Origin: an uncultured Eubacterium sp.
Lineage (GTDB): Bacteria; Bacillota; Clostridia; Oscillospirales; Acutalibacteraceae
Reading direction: 5' to 3'
Length of the DNA: 64,000 bases
Assembly: GCA_900539325.1 (NCBI GenBank)
Contig: UQCC01000006.1
Span: 1 to 64,000 of the forward strand
Part shown: positions 34,188 through 42,266 of the stretch, in pieces
Position numbering within the stretch: the stretch's first letter is position 1
How the letters are laid out: each line of letters opens with the position of its first letter
The notes under the pieces: generated by a model
The model's database searches: none
Seen by the model: the letters and a program-made list of their open reading frames with translations, nothing else
What the model was told of the DNA's origin: nothing
Position numbers and translations under genes: made by a program

Positions 34188-34358
34188 GTTGCCAAACAAA
34201 ATTCAATAATTAAACAGATTGTGTATGTGGGATTTTTATCTTTTGATAAAAATCCATACTCTTTTTCTGCATACACTTTTGTTGTTTGTTGAATTTTGTT
34301 TTGCGACAGTTGAGTTATGAGTTTTTTGCGTACGGCTTCAGCTGTACGCTTTTTATTT
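34188..34358 (+). ncRNA. rod-shaped small RNA, 6S RNA candidate
   Basis: No protein is coded here. Bases 34188-34206 pair with 34289-34307 (18 of 19 positions). This encloses an open bubble (34207-34220 opposite 34277-34288), then GTGTATG/CATACAC (34221-34227/34270-34276), and then a perfect 11-bp stem around 34230-34255 with a TTTT loop. A terminator hairpin of 9 bp with a TTCA loop (34328-34349) and a T run close the unit. A closing stem, central bubble and apical stem in about 170 bases with own promoter and terminator is the layout of 6S RNA, which mimics an open promoter and binds RNA polymerase. The bubble flanks are AT-rich, so another regulatory RNA is possible. Confidence 0.5.
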
Positions 34359-34406
34359 TTTTAAACAGTATAGCGAATTGCTTTTTATATAATTGGAGGT
34401 GAGATT

Positions 34407-34436
34407 ATGTGGAAATGGCTTAGAAGATTTTTCTAA
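34407..34436 (+). CDS. nine-codon ORF upstream of the MATE gene, possible leader peptide
   Basis: ATG 34407 encodes MWKWLRRFF and stop. It has an unusually good ribosome binding site (GGAGGTGA, 34395-34402). The peptide is rich in tryptophan, phenylalanine and arginine, with two consecutive AGA codons. The following MATE gene, 33 bases later, has only a weak site. This suits a leader peptide whose translation sets expression of the exporter, or a tiny amphipathic peptide. No attenuator hairpin was seen between the two. Confidence 0.45.
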   Translation: MWKWLRRFF

Positions 34437-34469
34437 TTTTATAAAATAATATAATGGCGGAATTATGGT

Positions 34470-35792
34470 ATGAAAGATTTGAATATAAAAGAAGAACGCA
34501 TATCAAAATTGTTCTTTGGATATGCTGTTCCTACAATAATAGGGATATGTATTTTGTCGCTTTATACTTTGGTTGACAGTATATTTGTTTCGCGATATTG
34601 TGGCGAACTTGCATTAAGTGCTGTTGAAATTTGTTCACCTGTTTTAAGTGTGTTTTCTTGCATTTCGATTGTTATCGGCGTTGGCGCAAATACGCTTATA
34701 GGTATAAGTTTGGGTGAAGAAAATAATGAAAAAGCAAGCAAAATTTTTACATTATCCGTTATAATGATTTTAGTATTCGCTTTACTGTTCGGTCTTTTAA
34801 TGCTATTATTCACCGGGCAGGTTGCAAGCCTTTTTGGCGCGGATGAAACAGTTATGAATTATGTTTGTGACTATTTAAAAATTTGTGGTTGGTTTGCACC
34901 TGCTTTTCTTATTAGTGGACTTTTATCACTTGTTATGGAGACTATTGGATTGCCTGTTGTTTCTATGTTTGGCAATATAGTTTCAGCATTAGGTAATATT
35001 TTGCTTGATTATATTTTTGTTGTTAAAGAAAATTTTGGAGTTAAAGGAGCAGCTGTTGCAAGTGGTATTTCAGTTACTTTGTCGGCTCTAATTTGTTTGG
35101 CTTTTTTCGTTTTTAAAAATAAAAAATTAAAAATTTGTTTGCCGGATTTTGATTTAAATTTGATTTTTAAAATGATTTATAACGGTTCTTCAGAGGGTTT
35201 GTCTGCTGTTAGTATGGGTGTCATTTCATATGTATATAATGTTTTTATCATTAAGTTGACAGACACAAATCATCTTGCAAGTTTTAGCGTAGCATTAACT
35301 GTTATGAATTTTGTTGGTTCGGTAATTATCGGTGCGTCACAGGGCATTAATCCAATTGTTTCTGTGAATTTCGGAGCAAAAAAATATGAAAGAGTTAATA
35401 AAGCTGTTAAGATTTTCATTTTCTATGAAATTGTTATTGCTCTTTTATCAGATGCTTTGATTTGCTTTGTTCATGAGCCAATAATTGGCTTGTTTGCAAT
35501 TCAAAATGAAGAACTTACTTGGACAATATGCAAGGCTTATTTGCCGGTTTTGGTATTTACTCCAATTTCGGTTGTTATTATTTCATATTTTACATCTGTA
35601 AATAATGCAAAAATTAGTGCGATACTTTCATTATTTAGAACATTTATTATAAGACTGGGTGTAATTGTTTTGATGTATTTTACATTGGGTATAAACGGAA
35701 TTTGGTTTAGTGCTACAGTTTCGGAATTTATTTCGTTGATTGTTTGCCTTGTTGTTTATAAAAAAGAAAATCACAATATTTGTATAATATAA
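34470..35792 (+). CDS. MATE-family multidrug efflux protein
   Basis: The 440-residue protein has about twelve membrane segments in two similar halves and the MATE pattern near the N terminus (LFFGYAVPTIIGICILSLYTLVDSIFVSRYCG). MATE transporters export cationic drugs, metabolites or peptides in exchange for sodium or protons. Codon use is clearly more AT-rich than rlmH upstream and spoVAD downstream, which suggests separate acquisition. Its ribosome binding site is weak, and a tiny ORF with a strong one precedes it. The substrate is unknown. Confidence 0.88.
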   Translation: MKDLNIKEERISKLFFGYAVPTIIGICILSLYTLVDSIFVSRYCGELALSAVEICSPVLSVFSCISIVIGVGANTLIGISLGEENNEKASKIFTLSVIMILVFALLFGLLMLLFTGQVASLFGADETVMNYVCDYLKICGWFAPAFLISGLLSLVMETIGLPVVSMFGNIVSALGNILLDYIFVVKENFGVKGAAVASGISVTLSALICLAFFVFKNKKLKICLPDFDLNLIFKMIYNGSSEGLSAVSMGVISYVYNVFIIKLTDTNHLASFSVALTVMNFVGSVIIGASQGINPIVSVNFGAKKYERVNKAVKIFIFYEIVIALLSDALICFVHEPIIGLFAIQNEELTWTICKAYLPVLVFTPISVVIISYFTSVNNAKISAILSLFRTFIIRLGVIVLMYFTLGINGIWFSATVSEFISLIVCLVVYKKENHNICII

Positions 35793-35799
35793 ATTTATG

Positions 35800-35830
35800 C
35801 CTCGGTAAAACTATTACCGAGGTGTTTTTT
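35800..35830 (+). terminator. terminator-like hairpin overlapping the spoVAD ribosome binding site
   Basis: CCTCGGTAA (35800-35808) and TTACCGAGG (35814-35822) form a perfect 9-bp stem with a 5-base loop, followed by TG and six T that run directly into the spoVAD ATG at 35831. The GAGGTG site (35819-35824) lies mostly in the right arm. Confidence 0.65.
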
Positions 35831-36856
35831 ATGAAAAAAATCGGAAAAACATATATTTTTGAATCGCCGCCGCTTATTATCGGATCGGCGGGAGTTGCGG
35901 GCAAAAAAGAGGGCGAAGGTCCGCTTAAAAATGATTTTGATATGGTTTTTGAGGACACAACGATGGGACAGGAGAGCTTTGAACTTGCCGAAAGTGCGAT
36001 GCTCCACGATGCGATAATCAGGGCATCGGCAAGTGCAAATGTGTCGCCCAAGGATGTTGATTTTGTTATGACGGGTGATTTGCTCGATCAGTGCACAGGC
36101 TCGTGTTTTGCACTCAAAGATTTGGAAATGCCGTTCATCGGAATGTACGGTGCGTGCTCCACAATGGCGCTCACTTTGTGCAATTCGGCAATGCTTGTGT
36201 CGGCAGGTGCAAACATTTGCGTTGCGGGTGCTTCGAGCCATTTTGCATCAAGCGAAAGACAGTTTCGTTATCCGCTTGAATACGGCGGTCAGCGACCTCC
36301 GACAGCTCAATGGACGGTTACGGGTGCAGGCTGTGCGGTTGTGCAAAATCAAAACAATGTTGACCCCGAAAAGTTGCAAAATGCCGTTAAAATTTCTGCT
36401 GTTCACATCGGAACAATCACAGATTTGGGCATCAAAGACGCAAACAATATGGGTGCTGCGATGGCACCTGCGGCGGCGAGAACCATAGCTGATTTTTTGA
36501 ACGACACACATACAATCCCTGATGATTACGACTTGATTTTGACGGGCGATTTAGGCTTTACGGGCTCAAAATTGTTGTTTGAACTTTTGCAAAAGAACAG
36601 CGGAATTGACATCAAAAGACGGCATAAGGATTGCGGAACGATGATTTTTGATTTGGCAGAGCAGGATGTGAATTCCGGCGGTTCGGGTTGCGGTTGCTCG
36701 GCAAGTGTTGTCTGTTCGCATATTATGAAAAATATCAAAAACAGTACGCTTAAAAAAGTGCTGTTTGTCGCAACAGGTGCGTTGATGTCTCCGACCTCAT
36801 CAAAACAAGGGCAGACAATTCCGGGTATAGCACACGCAGTTTTGCTTGAAAAATGA
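35831..36856 (+). CDS. spoVAD: stage V sporulation protein AD
   Basis: The 341-residue protein matches SpoVAD, a thiolase-fold protein needed for uptake of dipicolinic acid into the forespore and its release at germination. Typical segments are FESPPLIIGSAGVAGKKEGEGPL, DLLDQCTGSCFALKD, GMYGACSTMA, SSHFASSERQFRYPLEYGGQRPPTAQWTVTGAG split by short gaps, and HKDCGTMIFD. ATG 35831 is preferred; the longer frame from 35780 overlaps the MATE gene. The partners spoVAC and spoVAE, normally adjacent, are absent here. Its presence marks a spore-forming lineage. Confidence 0.92.
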   Translation: MKKIGKTYIFESPPLIIGSAGVAGKKEGEGPLKNDFDMVFEDTTMGQESFELAESAMLHDAIIRASASANVSPKDVDFVMTGDLLDQCTGSCFALKDLEMPFIGMYGACSTMALTLCNSAMLVSAGANICVAGASSHFASSERQFRYPLEYGGQRPPTAQWTVTGAGCAVVQNQNNVDPEKLQNAVKISAVHIGTITDLGIKDANNMGAAMAPAAARTIADFLNDTHTIPDDYDLILTGDLGFTGSKLLFELLQKNSGIDIKRRHKDCGTMIFDLAEQDVNSGGSGCGCSASVVCSHIMKNIKNSTLKKVLFVATGALMSPTSSKQGQTIPGIAHAVLLEK

Positions 36857-36862
36857 TTTTTT

Positions 36863-36899
36863 CAATCACTCGATAAATTTTTGTCGTGTGATTGTTTTC
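36863..36899 (+). terminator. terminator after spoVAD
   Basis: CAATCAC-T-CGA and TCG-T-GTGATTG (36863-36873/36884-36894) pair around a loop, and four T follow. Confidence 0.65.
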
Positions 36900-36925
36900 T
36901 ATATAAAATAAATTAATAAAATATA

Positions 36926-36954
36926 TTGTAATTTTATTTTATATAGTGTATAAT
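36926..36954 (+). promoter_or_regulatory. promoter of the polysaccharide locus
   Basis: TTGTAA (36926-36931), 17 bases, TATAAT (36949-36954). A 12-base inverted repeat, ATATAAAATAAA (36901-36912) with its complement at 36933-36944, covers the -35 and spacer; it is AT-only and may be chance. Confidence 0.6.
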
Positions 36955-37028
36955 TTGTGGAGAAAAGAGATTATGTATATTGCACAAATATTTTTTGGAA
37001 TTTTGTGCAATATGTTTTGGAGGATATT

Positions 37029-38249
37029 ATGGCTGATGAAAAAATTTGGCTTTCTTCGCCAACTATGCACGGTGATGAATTAAAATATATGACCGAAGCT
37101 TTTGAAACAAATTGGATGTCAACCATCGGCGAGAATATTGATGAAGTTGAAAAAATGATTTGTGAAAAAGTCGGTTGCAAATATGCGATTGCCTTGTCTG
37201 CCGGAACAGCGGCTATGCACCTTGCGGTGAAATTAGCGGGTGTGAAGCACGGTGACAGGGCTTTTTGTTCTGATATGACATTTGATGCAACGGTAAATCC
37301 TGTTGTTTATGAGGGCGGTGTTCCTGTGTTTATTGACACAGAATACGACACTTGGAATATGGACCCTGTTGCACTTGAAAAGGCGTTTGAACTTTATCCT
37401 GATGTAAAGGTTGTTGTTGTGGTACACCTTTACGGCACTCCCGGCAAGATTGATGAAATCAAGGCAATTTGTAACAAGCACGGTGCGGTTATCGTTGAAG
37501 ATGCCGCCGAGTCGCTTGGCGCTACATATAAAGGACGGCATACCGGTACATTCGGAGATTACAGTTGCATAAGTTTTAACGGAAACAAAATTATTACAGG
37601 TTCAAGCGGAGGAATGTTGTTGACCGACAGCAAAGAGGCTGCCGACAAGGTTCGCAAGTGGTCAACACAGTCAAGAGAAAATGCACCGTGGTATCAGCAC
37701 GAGGAACTTGGATACAATTATAGAATGTCGAATGTAATTGCAGGTGTTGTTCGTGGCCAGATTCCGTATCTTGAAGAGCATATTGCACAGAAAAAGGCAA
37801 TTTATATGCGATATAAGGAAGCGTTCAAGGACTTGCCTGTTAAGATGAATCCTTATGATGAGAAAAACAGCGAGCCGAATTTTTGGCTGTCTTGTATGAT
37901 TATTGACGAGGACGCAATGTGCAAGCAGGTACGCAGCGAGCGAGATTATTGCTATGTCAGCGAGGGCGGCAAAACTTGTCCTCACGAAATTCTTGATGAA
38001 CTTGCAAAGATTAATGCAGAGGGCAGACCGATTTGGAAGCCAATGCATATGCAACCGATTTACAGAATGGATGGTTTTGTTACAAAAGACGGCAACGGCA
38101 GGGCGAGAACAAATGCGTATATTGCAGGCGAAGCGAACGATGTGGGAATGGATATTTTTAGCAGAGGTCTTTGCTTGCCGAGTGATAACAAAATGACTCC
38201 CGAACAGCAGGATAGAATTATTGAAGTGATTAAGAAATGTTTTGAGTAA
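37029..38249 (+). CDS. DegT/DnrJ/EryC1-family aminotransferase (PglE-like)
   Basis: The 406-residue protein is a PLP-dependent sugar aminotransferase that converts a nucleotide 4-keto sugar to a 4-amino sugar. It opens with IWLSSPTMHGDE, has ALSAGTAAMHLA, VVHLYGTPGKID and EDAAESLGA, and the Schiff-base lysine K187 in FNGNKIITGSSGGM. It most resembles enzymes making UDP-4-amino sugars such as the bacillosamine precursor. The 4,6-dehydratase and N-acetyltransferase of that pathway are not in the window. ATG 37029 is chosen because GGAGG is just upstream; the longer frame reaches into the promoter. It is followed by a priming sugar transferase, as in pgl-type loci. Confidence 0.9.
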   Translation: MADEKIWLSSPTMHGDELKYMTEAFETNWMSTIGENIDEVEKMICEKVGCKYAIALSAGTAAMHLAVKLAGVKHGDRAFCSDMTFDATVNPVVYEGGVPVFIDTEYDTWNMDPVALEKAFELYPDVKVVVVVHLYGTPGKIDEIKAICNKHGAVIVEDAAESLGATYKGRHTGTFGDYSCISFNGNKIITGSSGGMLLTDSKEAADKVRKWSTQSRENAPWYQHEELGYNYRMSNVIAGVVRGQIPYLEEHIAQKKAIYMRYKEAFKDLPVKMNPYDEKNSEPNFWLSCMIIDEDAMCKQVRSERDYCYVSEGGKTCPHEILDELAKINAEGRPIWKPMHMQPIYRMDGFVTKDGNGRARTNAYIAGEANDVGMDIFSRGLCLPSDNKMTPEQQDRIIEVIKKCFE

Positions 38250-38263
38250 GCGGACGGTGAACT

Positions 38264-38890
38264 ATGATTTATAAGTACATAAAGCGAATTCTTGATATAA
38301 TTTCGTCATTGCTTGCAATCATTATTTTGTCACCGCTTCTTGCGGTTACAGCTGTCCTTGTAAAAACAAAACTCGGCAGTCCTGTTTTGTTCAAGCAGGA
38401 AAGACCGGGCAAGGATGAAAAAATATTCACTTTGATGAAGTTCCGCACTATGACCGATGAGCGTGACGAAAACGGCGAATTGTTGCCTGATGAAGTTCGT
38501 TTGACCAAGTTTGGCAAGTTCCTGCGTTCAACAAGCATAGACGAATTGCCGGAGCTGTTCAACATACTAAAAGGCGATATGTCGGTTATCGGACCGAGAC
38601 CGTTGTTGGTGAAGTATCTTCCCAGATATAACGAGCATCAGCATAGACGGCACGAGGTTAGACCGGGATTGAGCGGTTGGGCTCAAGTAAATGGCAGAAA
38701 TAGTATTAGTTGGGAAGAAAAATTTGATTTAGATGTTGAATATGTTGATAATTATTCCTTATCTAAAGACATAAATATTCTATTTATGACAGTTATGAGT
38801 GTTATTAAACGAGATGGTATTAATTCCGATAATGATGTCACGATGGAGGAATTTATGGGTAGTTTCAATGTTGAAAAAACAACAAAATAA
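38264..38890 (+). CDS. priming sugar-phosphate transferase (PglC/WcaJ family)
   Basis: The 208-residue protein is a polyprenol-phosphate hexose-phosphotransferase of the short PglC type. It has one N-terminal hydrophobic segment, LFKQERPGKDEKIFTLMKFRTM split across the catalytic region, SIDELPELFNILKGDMSVIGPRPLL, and RPGLSGWAQVNGR. It loads the first sugar phosphate onto undecaprenyl phosphate on the inner membrane face. It starts 14 bases after the aminotransferase, which probably makes its substrate. Base composition changes sharply near 38690, inside the gene: the last 65 or so codons are AT-rich like the genes that follow. Confidence 0.92.
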   Translation: MIYKYIKRILDIISSLLAIIILSPLLAVTAVLVKTKLGSPVLFKQERPGKDEKIFTLMKFRTMTDERDENGELLPDEVRLTKFGKFLRSTSIDELPELFNILKGDMSVIGPRPLLVKYLPRYNEHQHRRHEVRPGLSGWAQVNGRNSISWEEKFDLDVEYVDNYSLSKDINILFMTVMSVIKRDGINSDNDVTMEEFMGSFNVEKTTK

Positions 38891-38908
38891 TGGAGTGAAG
38901 TGATATTT

Positions 38909-39886
38909 ATGAATTATTTGATGTGTAGTGTTGGTAGACGTGGCGAATTACTTAAAAATTTTAGAAAGTCAATGGAAAAAAATTCTAAATTAATTGCAAC
39001 GGATAACAGCCCCTATGCACCAGCTATTTATTTAGCGAATAAGCAGTATTTGGTTCCGTTAATTAATTCACCTGAATATATAGATACACTGATTGATATT
39101 TGTAAAAAAGAAGAGATTAATGCTGTTACTACATTTATTGATCCTGAAATAATGCTTTTAGCCAAGAATCGTGAGAAATTTGAAAAGATAGGAGTAGAGG
39201 TTTTGGCTCCTTATGAGGAAACGGCTAAACTATGCTTTGATAAATATGAGATGTTTAAATATCTAAAATCAAAAGGCGTTCCAACTGTTATGACCTGGCC
39301 AACTTTTGAAGAGTTTAAGGTTGATTTTGATGATGGTAAGGTAGAATTTCCTGTGTTTGTAAAACCAAGAACAGGCAGTGGTAGTGTTGGCGCTAAAAAG
39401 ATTTTAGATATAGAGTCTTTAAAATTAGCATTTGAACAAGATGAATCATTAATTGTTCAAGAATTTATGGATTGTCAAGATTTAGATGCGGATGTTTATA
39501 TTGATATAAAATCGCATAAACCAGTTGCAATTTTTTCAAAGAAAAAGATATCAACCACAATCGGTGGTGCAAATAAAACAATATCTTTCAAAGATGAAAA
39601 GTTATTTGATTTTATAAAAAATGCACTAAAACATTTTAAATTTAATGGCCCTATTGATATGGATTTCTTTTGCAAAGATGGAAATTATTATCTTTCAGAA
39701 GTTAATCCGAGATTTGGTGGTGCATATCTCCATGCCTATGGTGCAGGAGTAGACTTTATTAAGCTTATAGAAAACAATTTAAAAGGCAATATAAATGAGG
39801 AAAACATTGGGGATTATGAAGAAGGTGTCGTAATGATGATGTATGATAGTGTTGTTATTAAGAAAAGTGATGACTTGGCGAAATAA
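38909..39886 (+). CDS. ATP-grasp family protein of the polysaccharide locus
   Basis: The 325-residue protein is an ATP-grasp ligase of the carbamoyl-phosphate-synthase-like group. An N-terminal Rossmann-like domain (LMCSVGRRGELLKNF) is followed by the ATP-grasp fold: FPVFVKPRTGSGSVGAKK, IVQEFMDCQDLDADVYID, and the metal-binding EVNPRFGG near residue 265. Such genes occur in capsule and O-antigen loci, where they probably attach an amino acid or similar acid to a sugar or carrier; the substrate is unknown. Start choice is between ATG 38909 and GTG 38900. A broken relative lies directly downstream. Confidence 0.78.
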   Translation: MNYLMCSVGRRGELLKNFRKSMEKNSKLIATDNSPYAPAIYLANKQYLVPLINSPEYIDTLIDICKKEEINAVTTFIDPEIMLLAKNREKFEKIGVEVLAPYEETAKLCFDKYEMFKYLKSKGVPTVMTWPTFEEFKVDFDDGKVEFPVFVKPRTGSGSVGAKKILDIESLKLAFEQDESLIVQEFMDCQDLDADVYIDIKSHKPVAIFSKKKISTTIGGANKTISFKDEKLFDFIKNALKHFKFNGPIDMDFFCKDGNYYLSEVNPRFGGAYLHAYGAGVDFIKLIENNLKGNINEENIGDYEEGVVMMMYDSVVIKKSDDLAK

Positions 39887-39935
39887 TGATAATTTATTAA
39901 GGCTCTTGTTTTAATGAATTATATTAATAGAGTAT

Positions 39936-40300
39936 TTGTTTTCCGGTGAAGTAGTTTCAATTTTCACAAAGAAAAAGTTAAAAATGAGGGCAGGCGAAAC
40001 AGATAAAGCCGTATCATTTAAAGATGAAAAGCTCTTTGAATTAATCAAAGATTTGTGGATAGAGCCGGATACAGAGGTCAGATTGACATTGATATTTTTG
40101 ATATCAACGGCGAATATTACATTTCAGAAGTCAATCCTCGTTTTGGCGGAGGTTATCCTTATGCTTATGAAAGCGGCAGTGATCACATGAGCCTTATTGT
40201 TAATAATCTTAATGGCAAAGTAAACGAATGTGTTATTGGCATGTATAAAGAAAATACATATATGATGAAATATAACGAATTATCAGTTATAGAATTATAG
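39936..40300 (+). pseudogene. remnant of a second ATP-grasp gene (5'-truncated, frameshifted)
   Basis: Translation of two frames together gives the C-terminal part of an ATP-grasp protein: SIFTKKKLKMR and AVSFKDEKLFELIKD in one frame, then GYRGQIDIDIFDINGEYY and SEVNPRFGGGYPYAYESG in another. The shift lies near 40058-40064 and could be a single lost base. About the first 200 residues are missing. It aligns with the same region of the intact gene upstream but is quite different in sequence, so it is a divergent relative rather than a recent duplicate. Confidence 0.85.
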
Positions 40301-40310
40301 GAGTTTTTTG

Positions 40311-41447
40311 ATGAAAAAGATTTGTTTTGTGACTACAATATCTGCAACACTTAGTTCGTTTGTTGTAGAAACAGCAAAATGCATTCATAATAATACTGAT
40401 TGGGATATAACCTTTATCTGCAATTATGATGAAAAGTTTGAAAAAACACTCCCGGAATATATACATTATATACCAGTTCCAATGGAAAGAGGAATCAGTA
40501 TTGCAGGCGTTAAGGCGATGCTTGAAATGAAAAAGATTTTTCAAAGAGAAAAGTTTGATTTAATTCAGTATTCAACTCCAAACGCTTCCCTTTATGCTTC
40601 AATGGCCGGTAAGTTAGCTCATGTTCCGGTAAGACTATATTGTCAATGGGGATTGGTGTTTGTTGGGTTTCAAGGCTTGAAGCGTAAAATTTTTCAAATG
40701 GAAGAAAAGTATGTTTGCCATCTTTCAACTCATATTGAGCCGGATAGCAATAGCAATTTAAGATTTGCGCACGAGATTGGATTGTATCCTAAAAGCAAAG
40801 GTTCTGTTATTTGGAATGGTAGTGCTTGTGGTGTAAATTTAACTAAGTTTGATATTTCCAATAAAGAGGAATACAGAAAAGATATTAGAGAACAGCTTGA
40901 TATTCCAGAAGACGCCTTTGTTTATGGATTTGTTGGTAGAATCACAAGAGATAAGGGCATTAACGAGCTGTTAGAGGCATACAAAAAGCTGAATGATGAT
41001 AGCTATTTGATTATGGTTGGTCGAAGTGAGGTTGATGAAACAATTAATCAAGAACTTTATACTTGGGCATCAAAAAATGAAAAAATTAAATTTACGGGCT
41101 ACACAACAGTTGTCGAGCAATATTTATCTGCTATGGATTGCTACATTCTTCCAAGCTATCGTGAAGGCTTTGGAATGGGCGTTGTTGAAGCAGAGGCAAT
41201 GGGTGTTCCTGTAATTGTAACTGATATTCCGGGTCCAATAGATGCAATGATAGATAATGAAACCGGAATTGTTGTTCAAAAAGCAGATGTTGAAAGTCTA
41301 TATAATGCGATGATAAGTATTCGTGAAGATAAAGTGCGTTATTTTGTTATGGCAGAAAAGGCTCACGATTTCGCAGTAAATAATTTTGAGCAAAAACAAT
41401 TGTTCAGCTATATTTTAGAGGATAGGAAAAAATTATTAGGAGAATAA
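40311..41447 (+). CDS. GT4-family glycosyltransferase (PglA-like)
   Basis: The 378-residue protein is a GT-B fold transferase. It begins MKKICFVTTISATLSSFV, passes through YSTPNASLYASMAGKL, and has the donor domain with GFVGRITRDKGINELLEA and the acidic motif PSYREGFGMGVVEAEAMGVPVIV. The resemblance to PglA-like enzymes, which add the second sugar to an undecaprenyl-linked amino sugar, fits the aminotransferase and priming transferase upstream. GGAG lies before the ATG. It is followed within three bases by a GT2 gene. Confidence 0.87.
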   Translation: MKKICFVTTISATLSSFVVETAKCIHNNTDWDITFICNYDEKFEKTLPEYIHYIPVPMERGISIAGVKAMLEMKKIFQREKFDLIQYSTPNASLYASMAGKLAHVPVRLYCQWGLVFVGFQGLKRKIFQMEEKYVCHLSTHIEPDSNSNLRFAHEIGLYPKSKGSVIWNGSACGVNLTKFDISNKEEYRKDIREQLDIPEDAFVYGFVGRITRDKGINELLEAYKKLNDDSYLIMVGRSEVDETINQELYTWASKNEKIKFTGYTTVVEQYLSAMDCYILPSYREGFGMGVVEAEAMGVPVIVTDIPGPIDAMIDNETGIVVQKADVESLYNAMISIREDKVRYFVMAEKAHDFAVNNFEQKQLFSYILEDRKKLLGE

Positions 41448-41449
41448 TA

Positions 41450-42256
41450 ATGTCAAATTCTCAACCATTAGTTTCTGTAATTATGGGTATATATAACTGT
41501 GCCGATACATTGGCAGAAAGTCTTGATTCATTATTAGTACAAACATATCAGAATTTTGAAATTATAATGTGTAATGATGGCTCGACGGATAACACTTTTG
41601 AAATTGCAAAGCAGTATAATGATAAGTATCCGGATAGAATTGTTTTGATTGAAAATGCGAAGAATATGGGGCTTAATTATACTTTGAATCATTGTCTTGA
41701 ATATTGTAAGGGCAAATATATTGCACGAATGGACGGGGATGATATATCTCTTCCGTTAAGATTTGAAAAAGAGGTGTCTTTTTTGGACGAGCATCCGGAA
41801 TATGCAATAGTTAGCACACCAATGATACATTTTGACGAAAATGGCGATTTTAAATCTTGTCAGGGCAACGGAGAACCAAAAGTTTCAACTCTTGCAAAAG
41901 GAACTCCGTTTTGCCATGCTCCTTGTATGGTTAGAAAAGAAGCATACGATGCGGTATCAGGTTATGATGTAGACAGTAAAAAAATGCGTGTTGAAGATTG
42001 GGATTTATGGATAAGGATGTATTCTAAAGGATACATAGGCTATAACCTTCAAGAACCGATGTATAAAATGCGAGATGATAAAAATGCTTTTTCTCGTAGA
42101 AAATTTAAATTTAGAATAAATGAAGCCAGGATGACAATTCAAGCGGTAAAATTGCTGAAATTATCACCGGTAAATTATATTTATGTATTAAGACCTATAT
42201 TGGTAGGAATGTTACCTAAATATATTTATAAGATTTTACATTTGCTAAAAAAGTAA
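41450..42256 (+). CDS. GT2-family glycosyltransferase
   Basis: The 268-residue protein has a GT-A fold: VSVIMGIYNCADTLAESLDSLL, then NDGSTDNTFEIA and the metal-binding region ARMDGDDISLPLRF. A late segment VEDWDLWIRMYSKGY is typical of the family. It transfers a sugar from a nucleotide donor to the growing lipid-linked oligosaccharide on the cytoplasmic face. It starts two bases after the GT4 stop and ends ten bases before the polymerase gene, so these are co-transcribed. Confidence 0.88.
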   Translation: MSNSQPLVSVIMGIYNCADTLAESLDSLLVQTYQNFEIIMCNDGSTDNTFEIAKQYNDKYPDRIVLIENAKNMGLNYTLNHCLEYCKGKYIARMDGDDISLPLRFEKEVSFLDEHPEYAIVSTPMIHFDENGDFKSCQGNGEPKVSTLAKGTPFCHAPCMVRKEAYDAVSGYDVDSKKMRVEDWDLWIRMYSKGYIGYNLQEPMYKMRDDKNAFSRRKFKFRINEARMTIQAVKLLKLSPVNYIYVLRPILVGMLPKYIYKILHLLKK

Positions 42257-42266
42257 TGGAGTATTT

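Noticed and set aside
40055..40300. Separate 81-codon gene
   Set aside because: It is the out-of-frame tail of the broken ATP-grasp gene, with no ribosome binding site.
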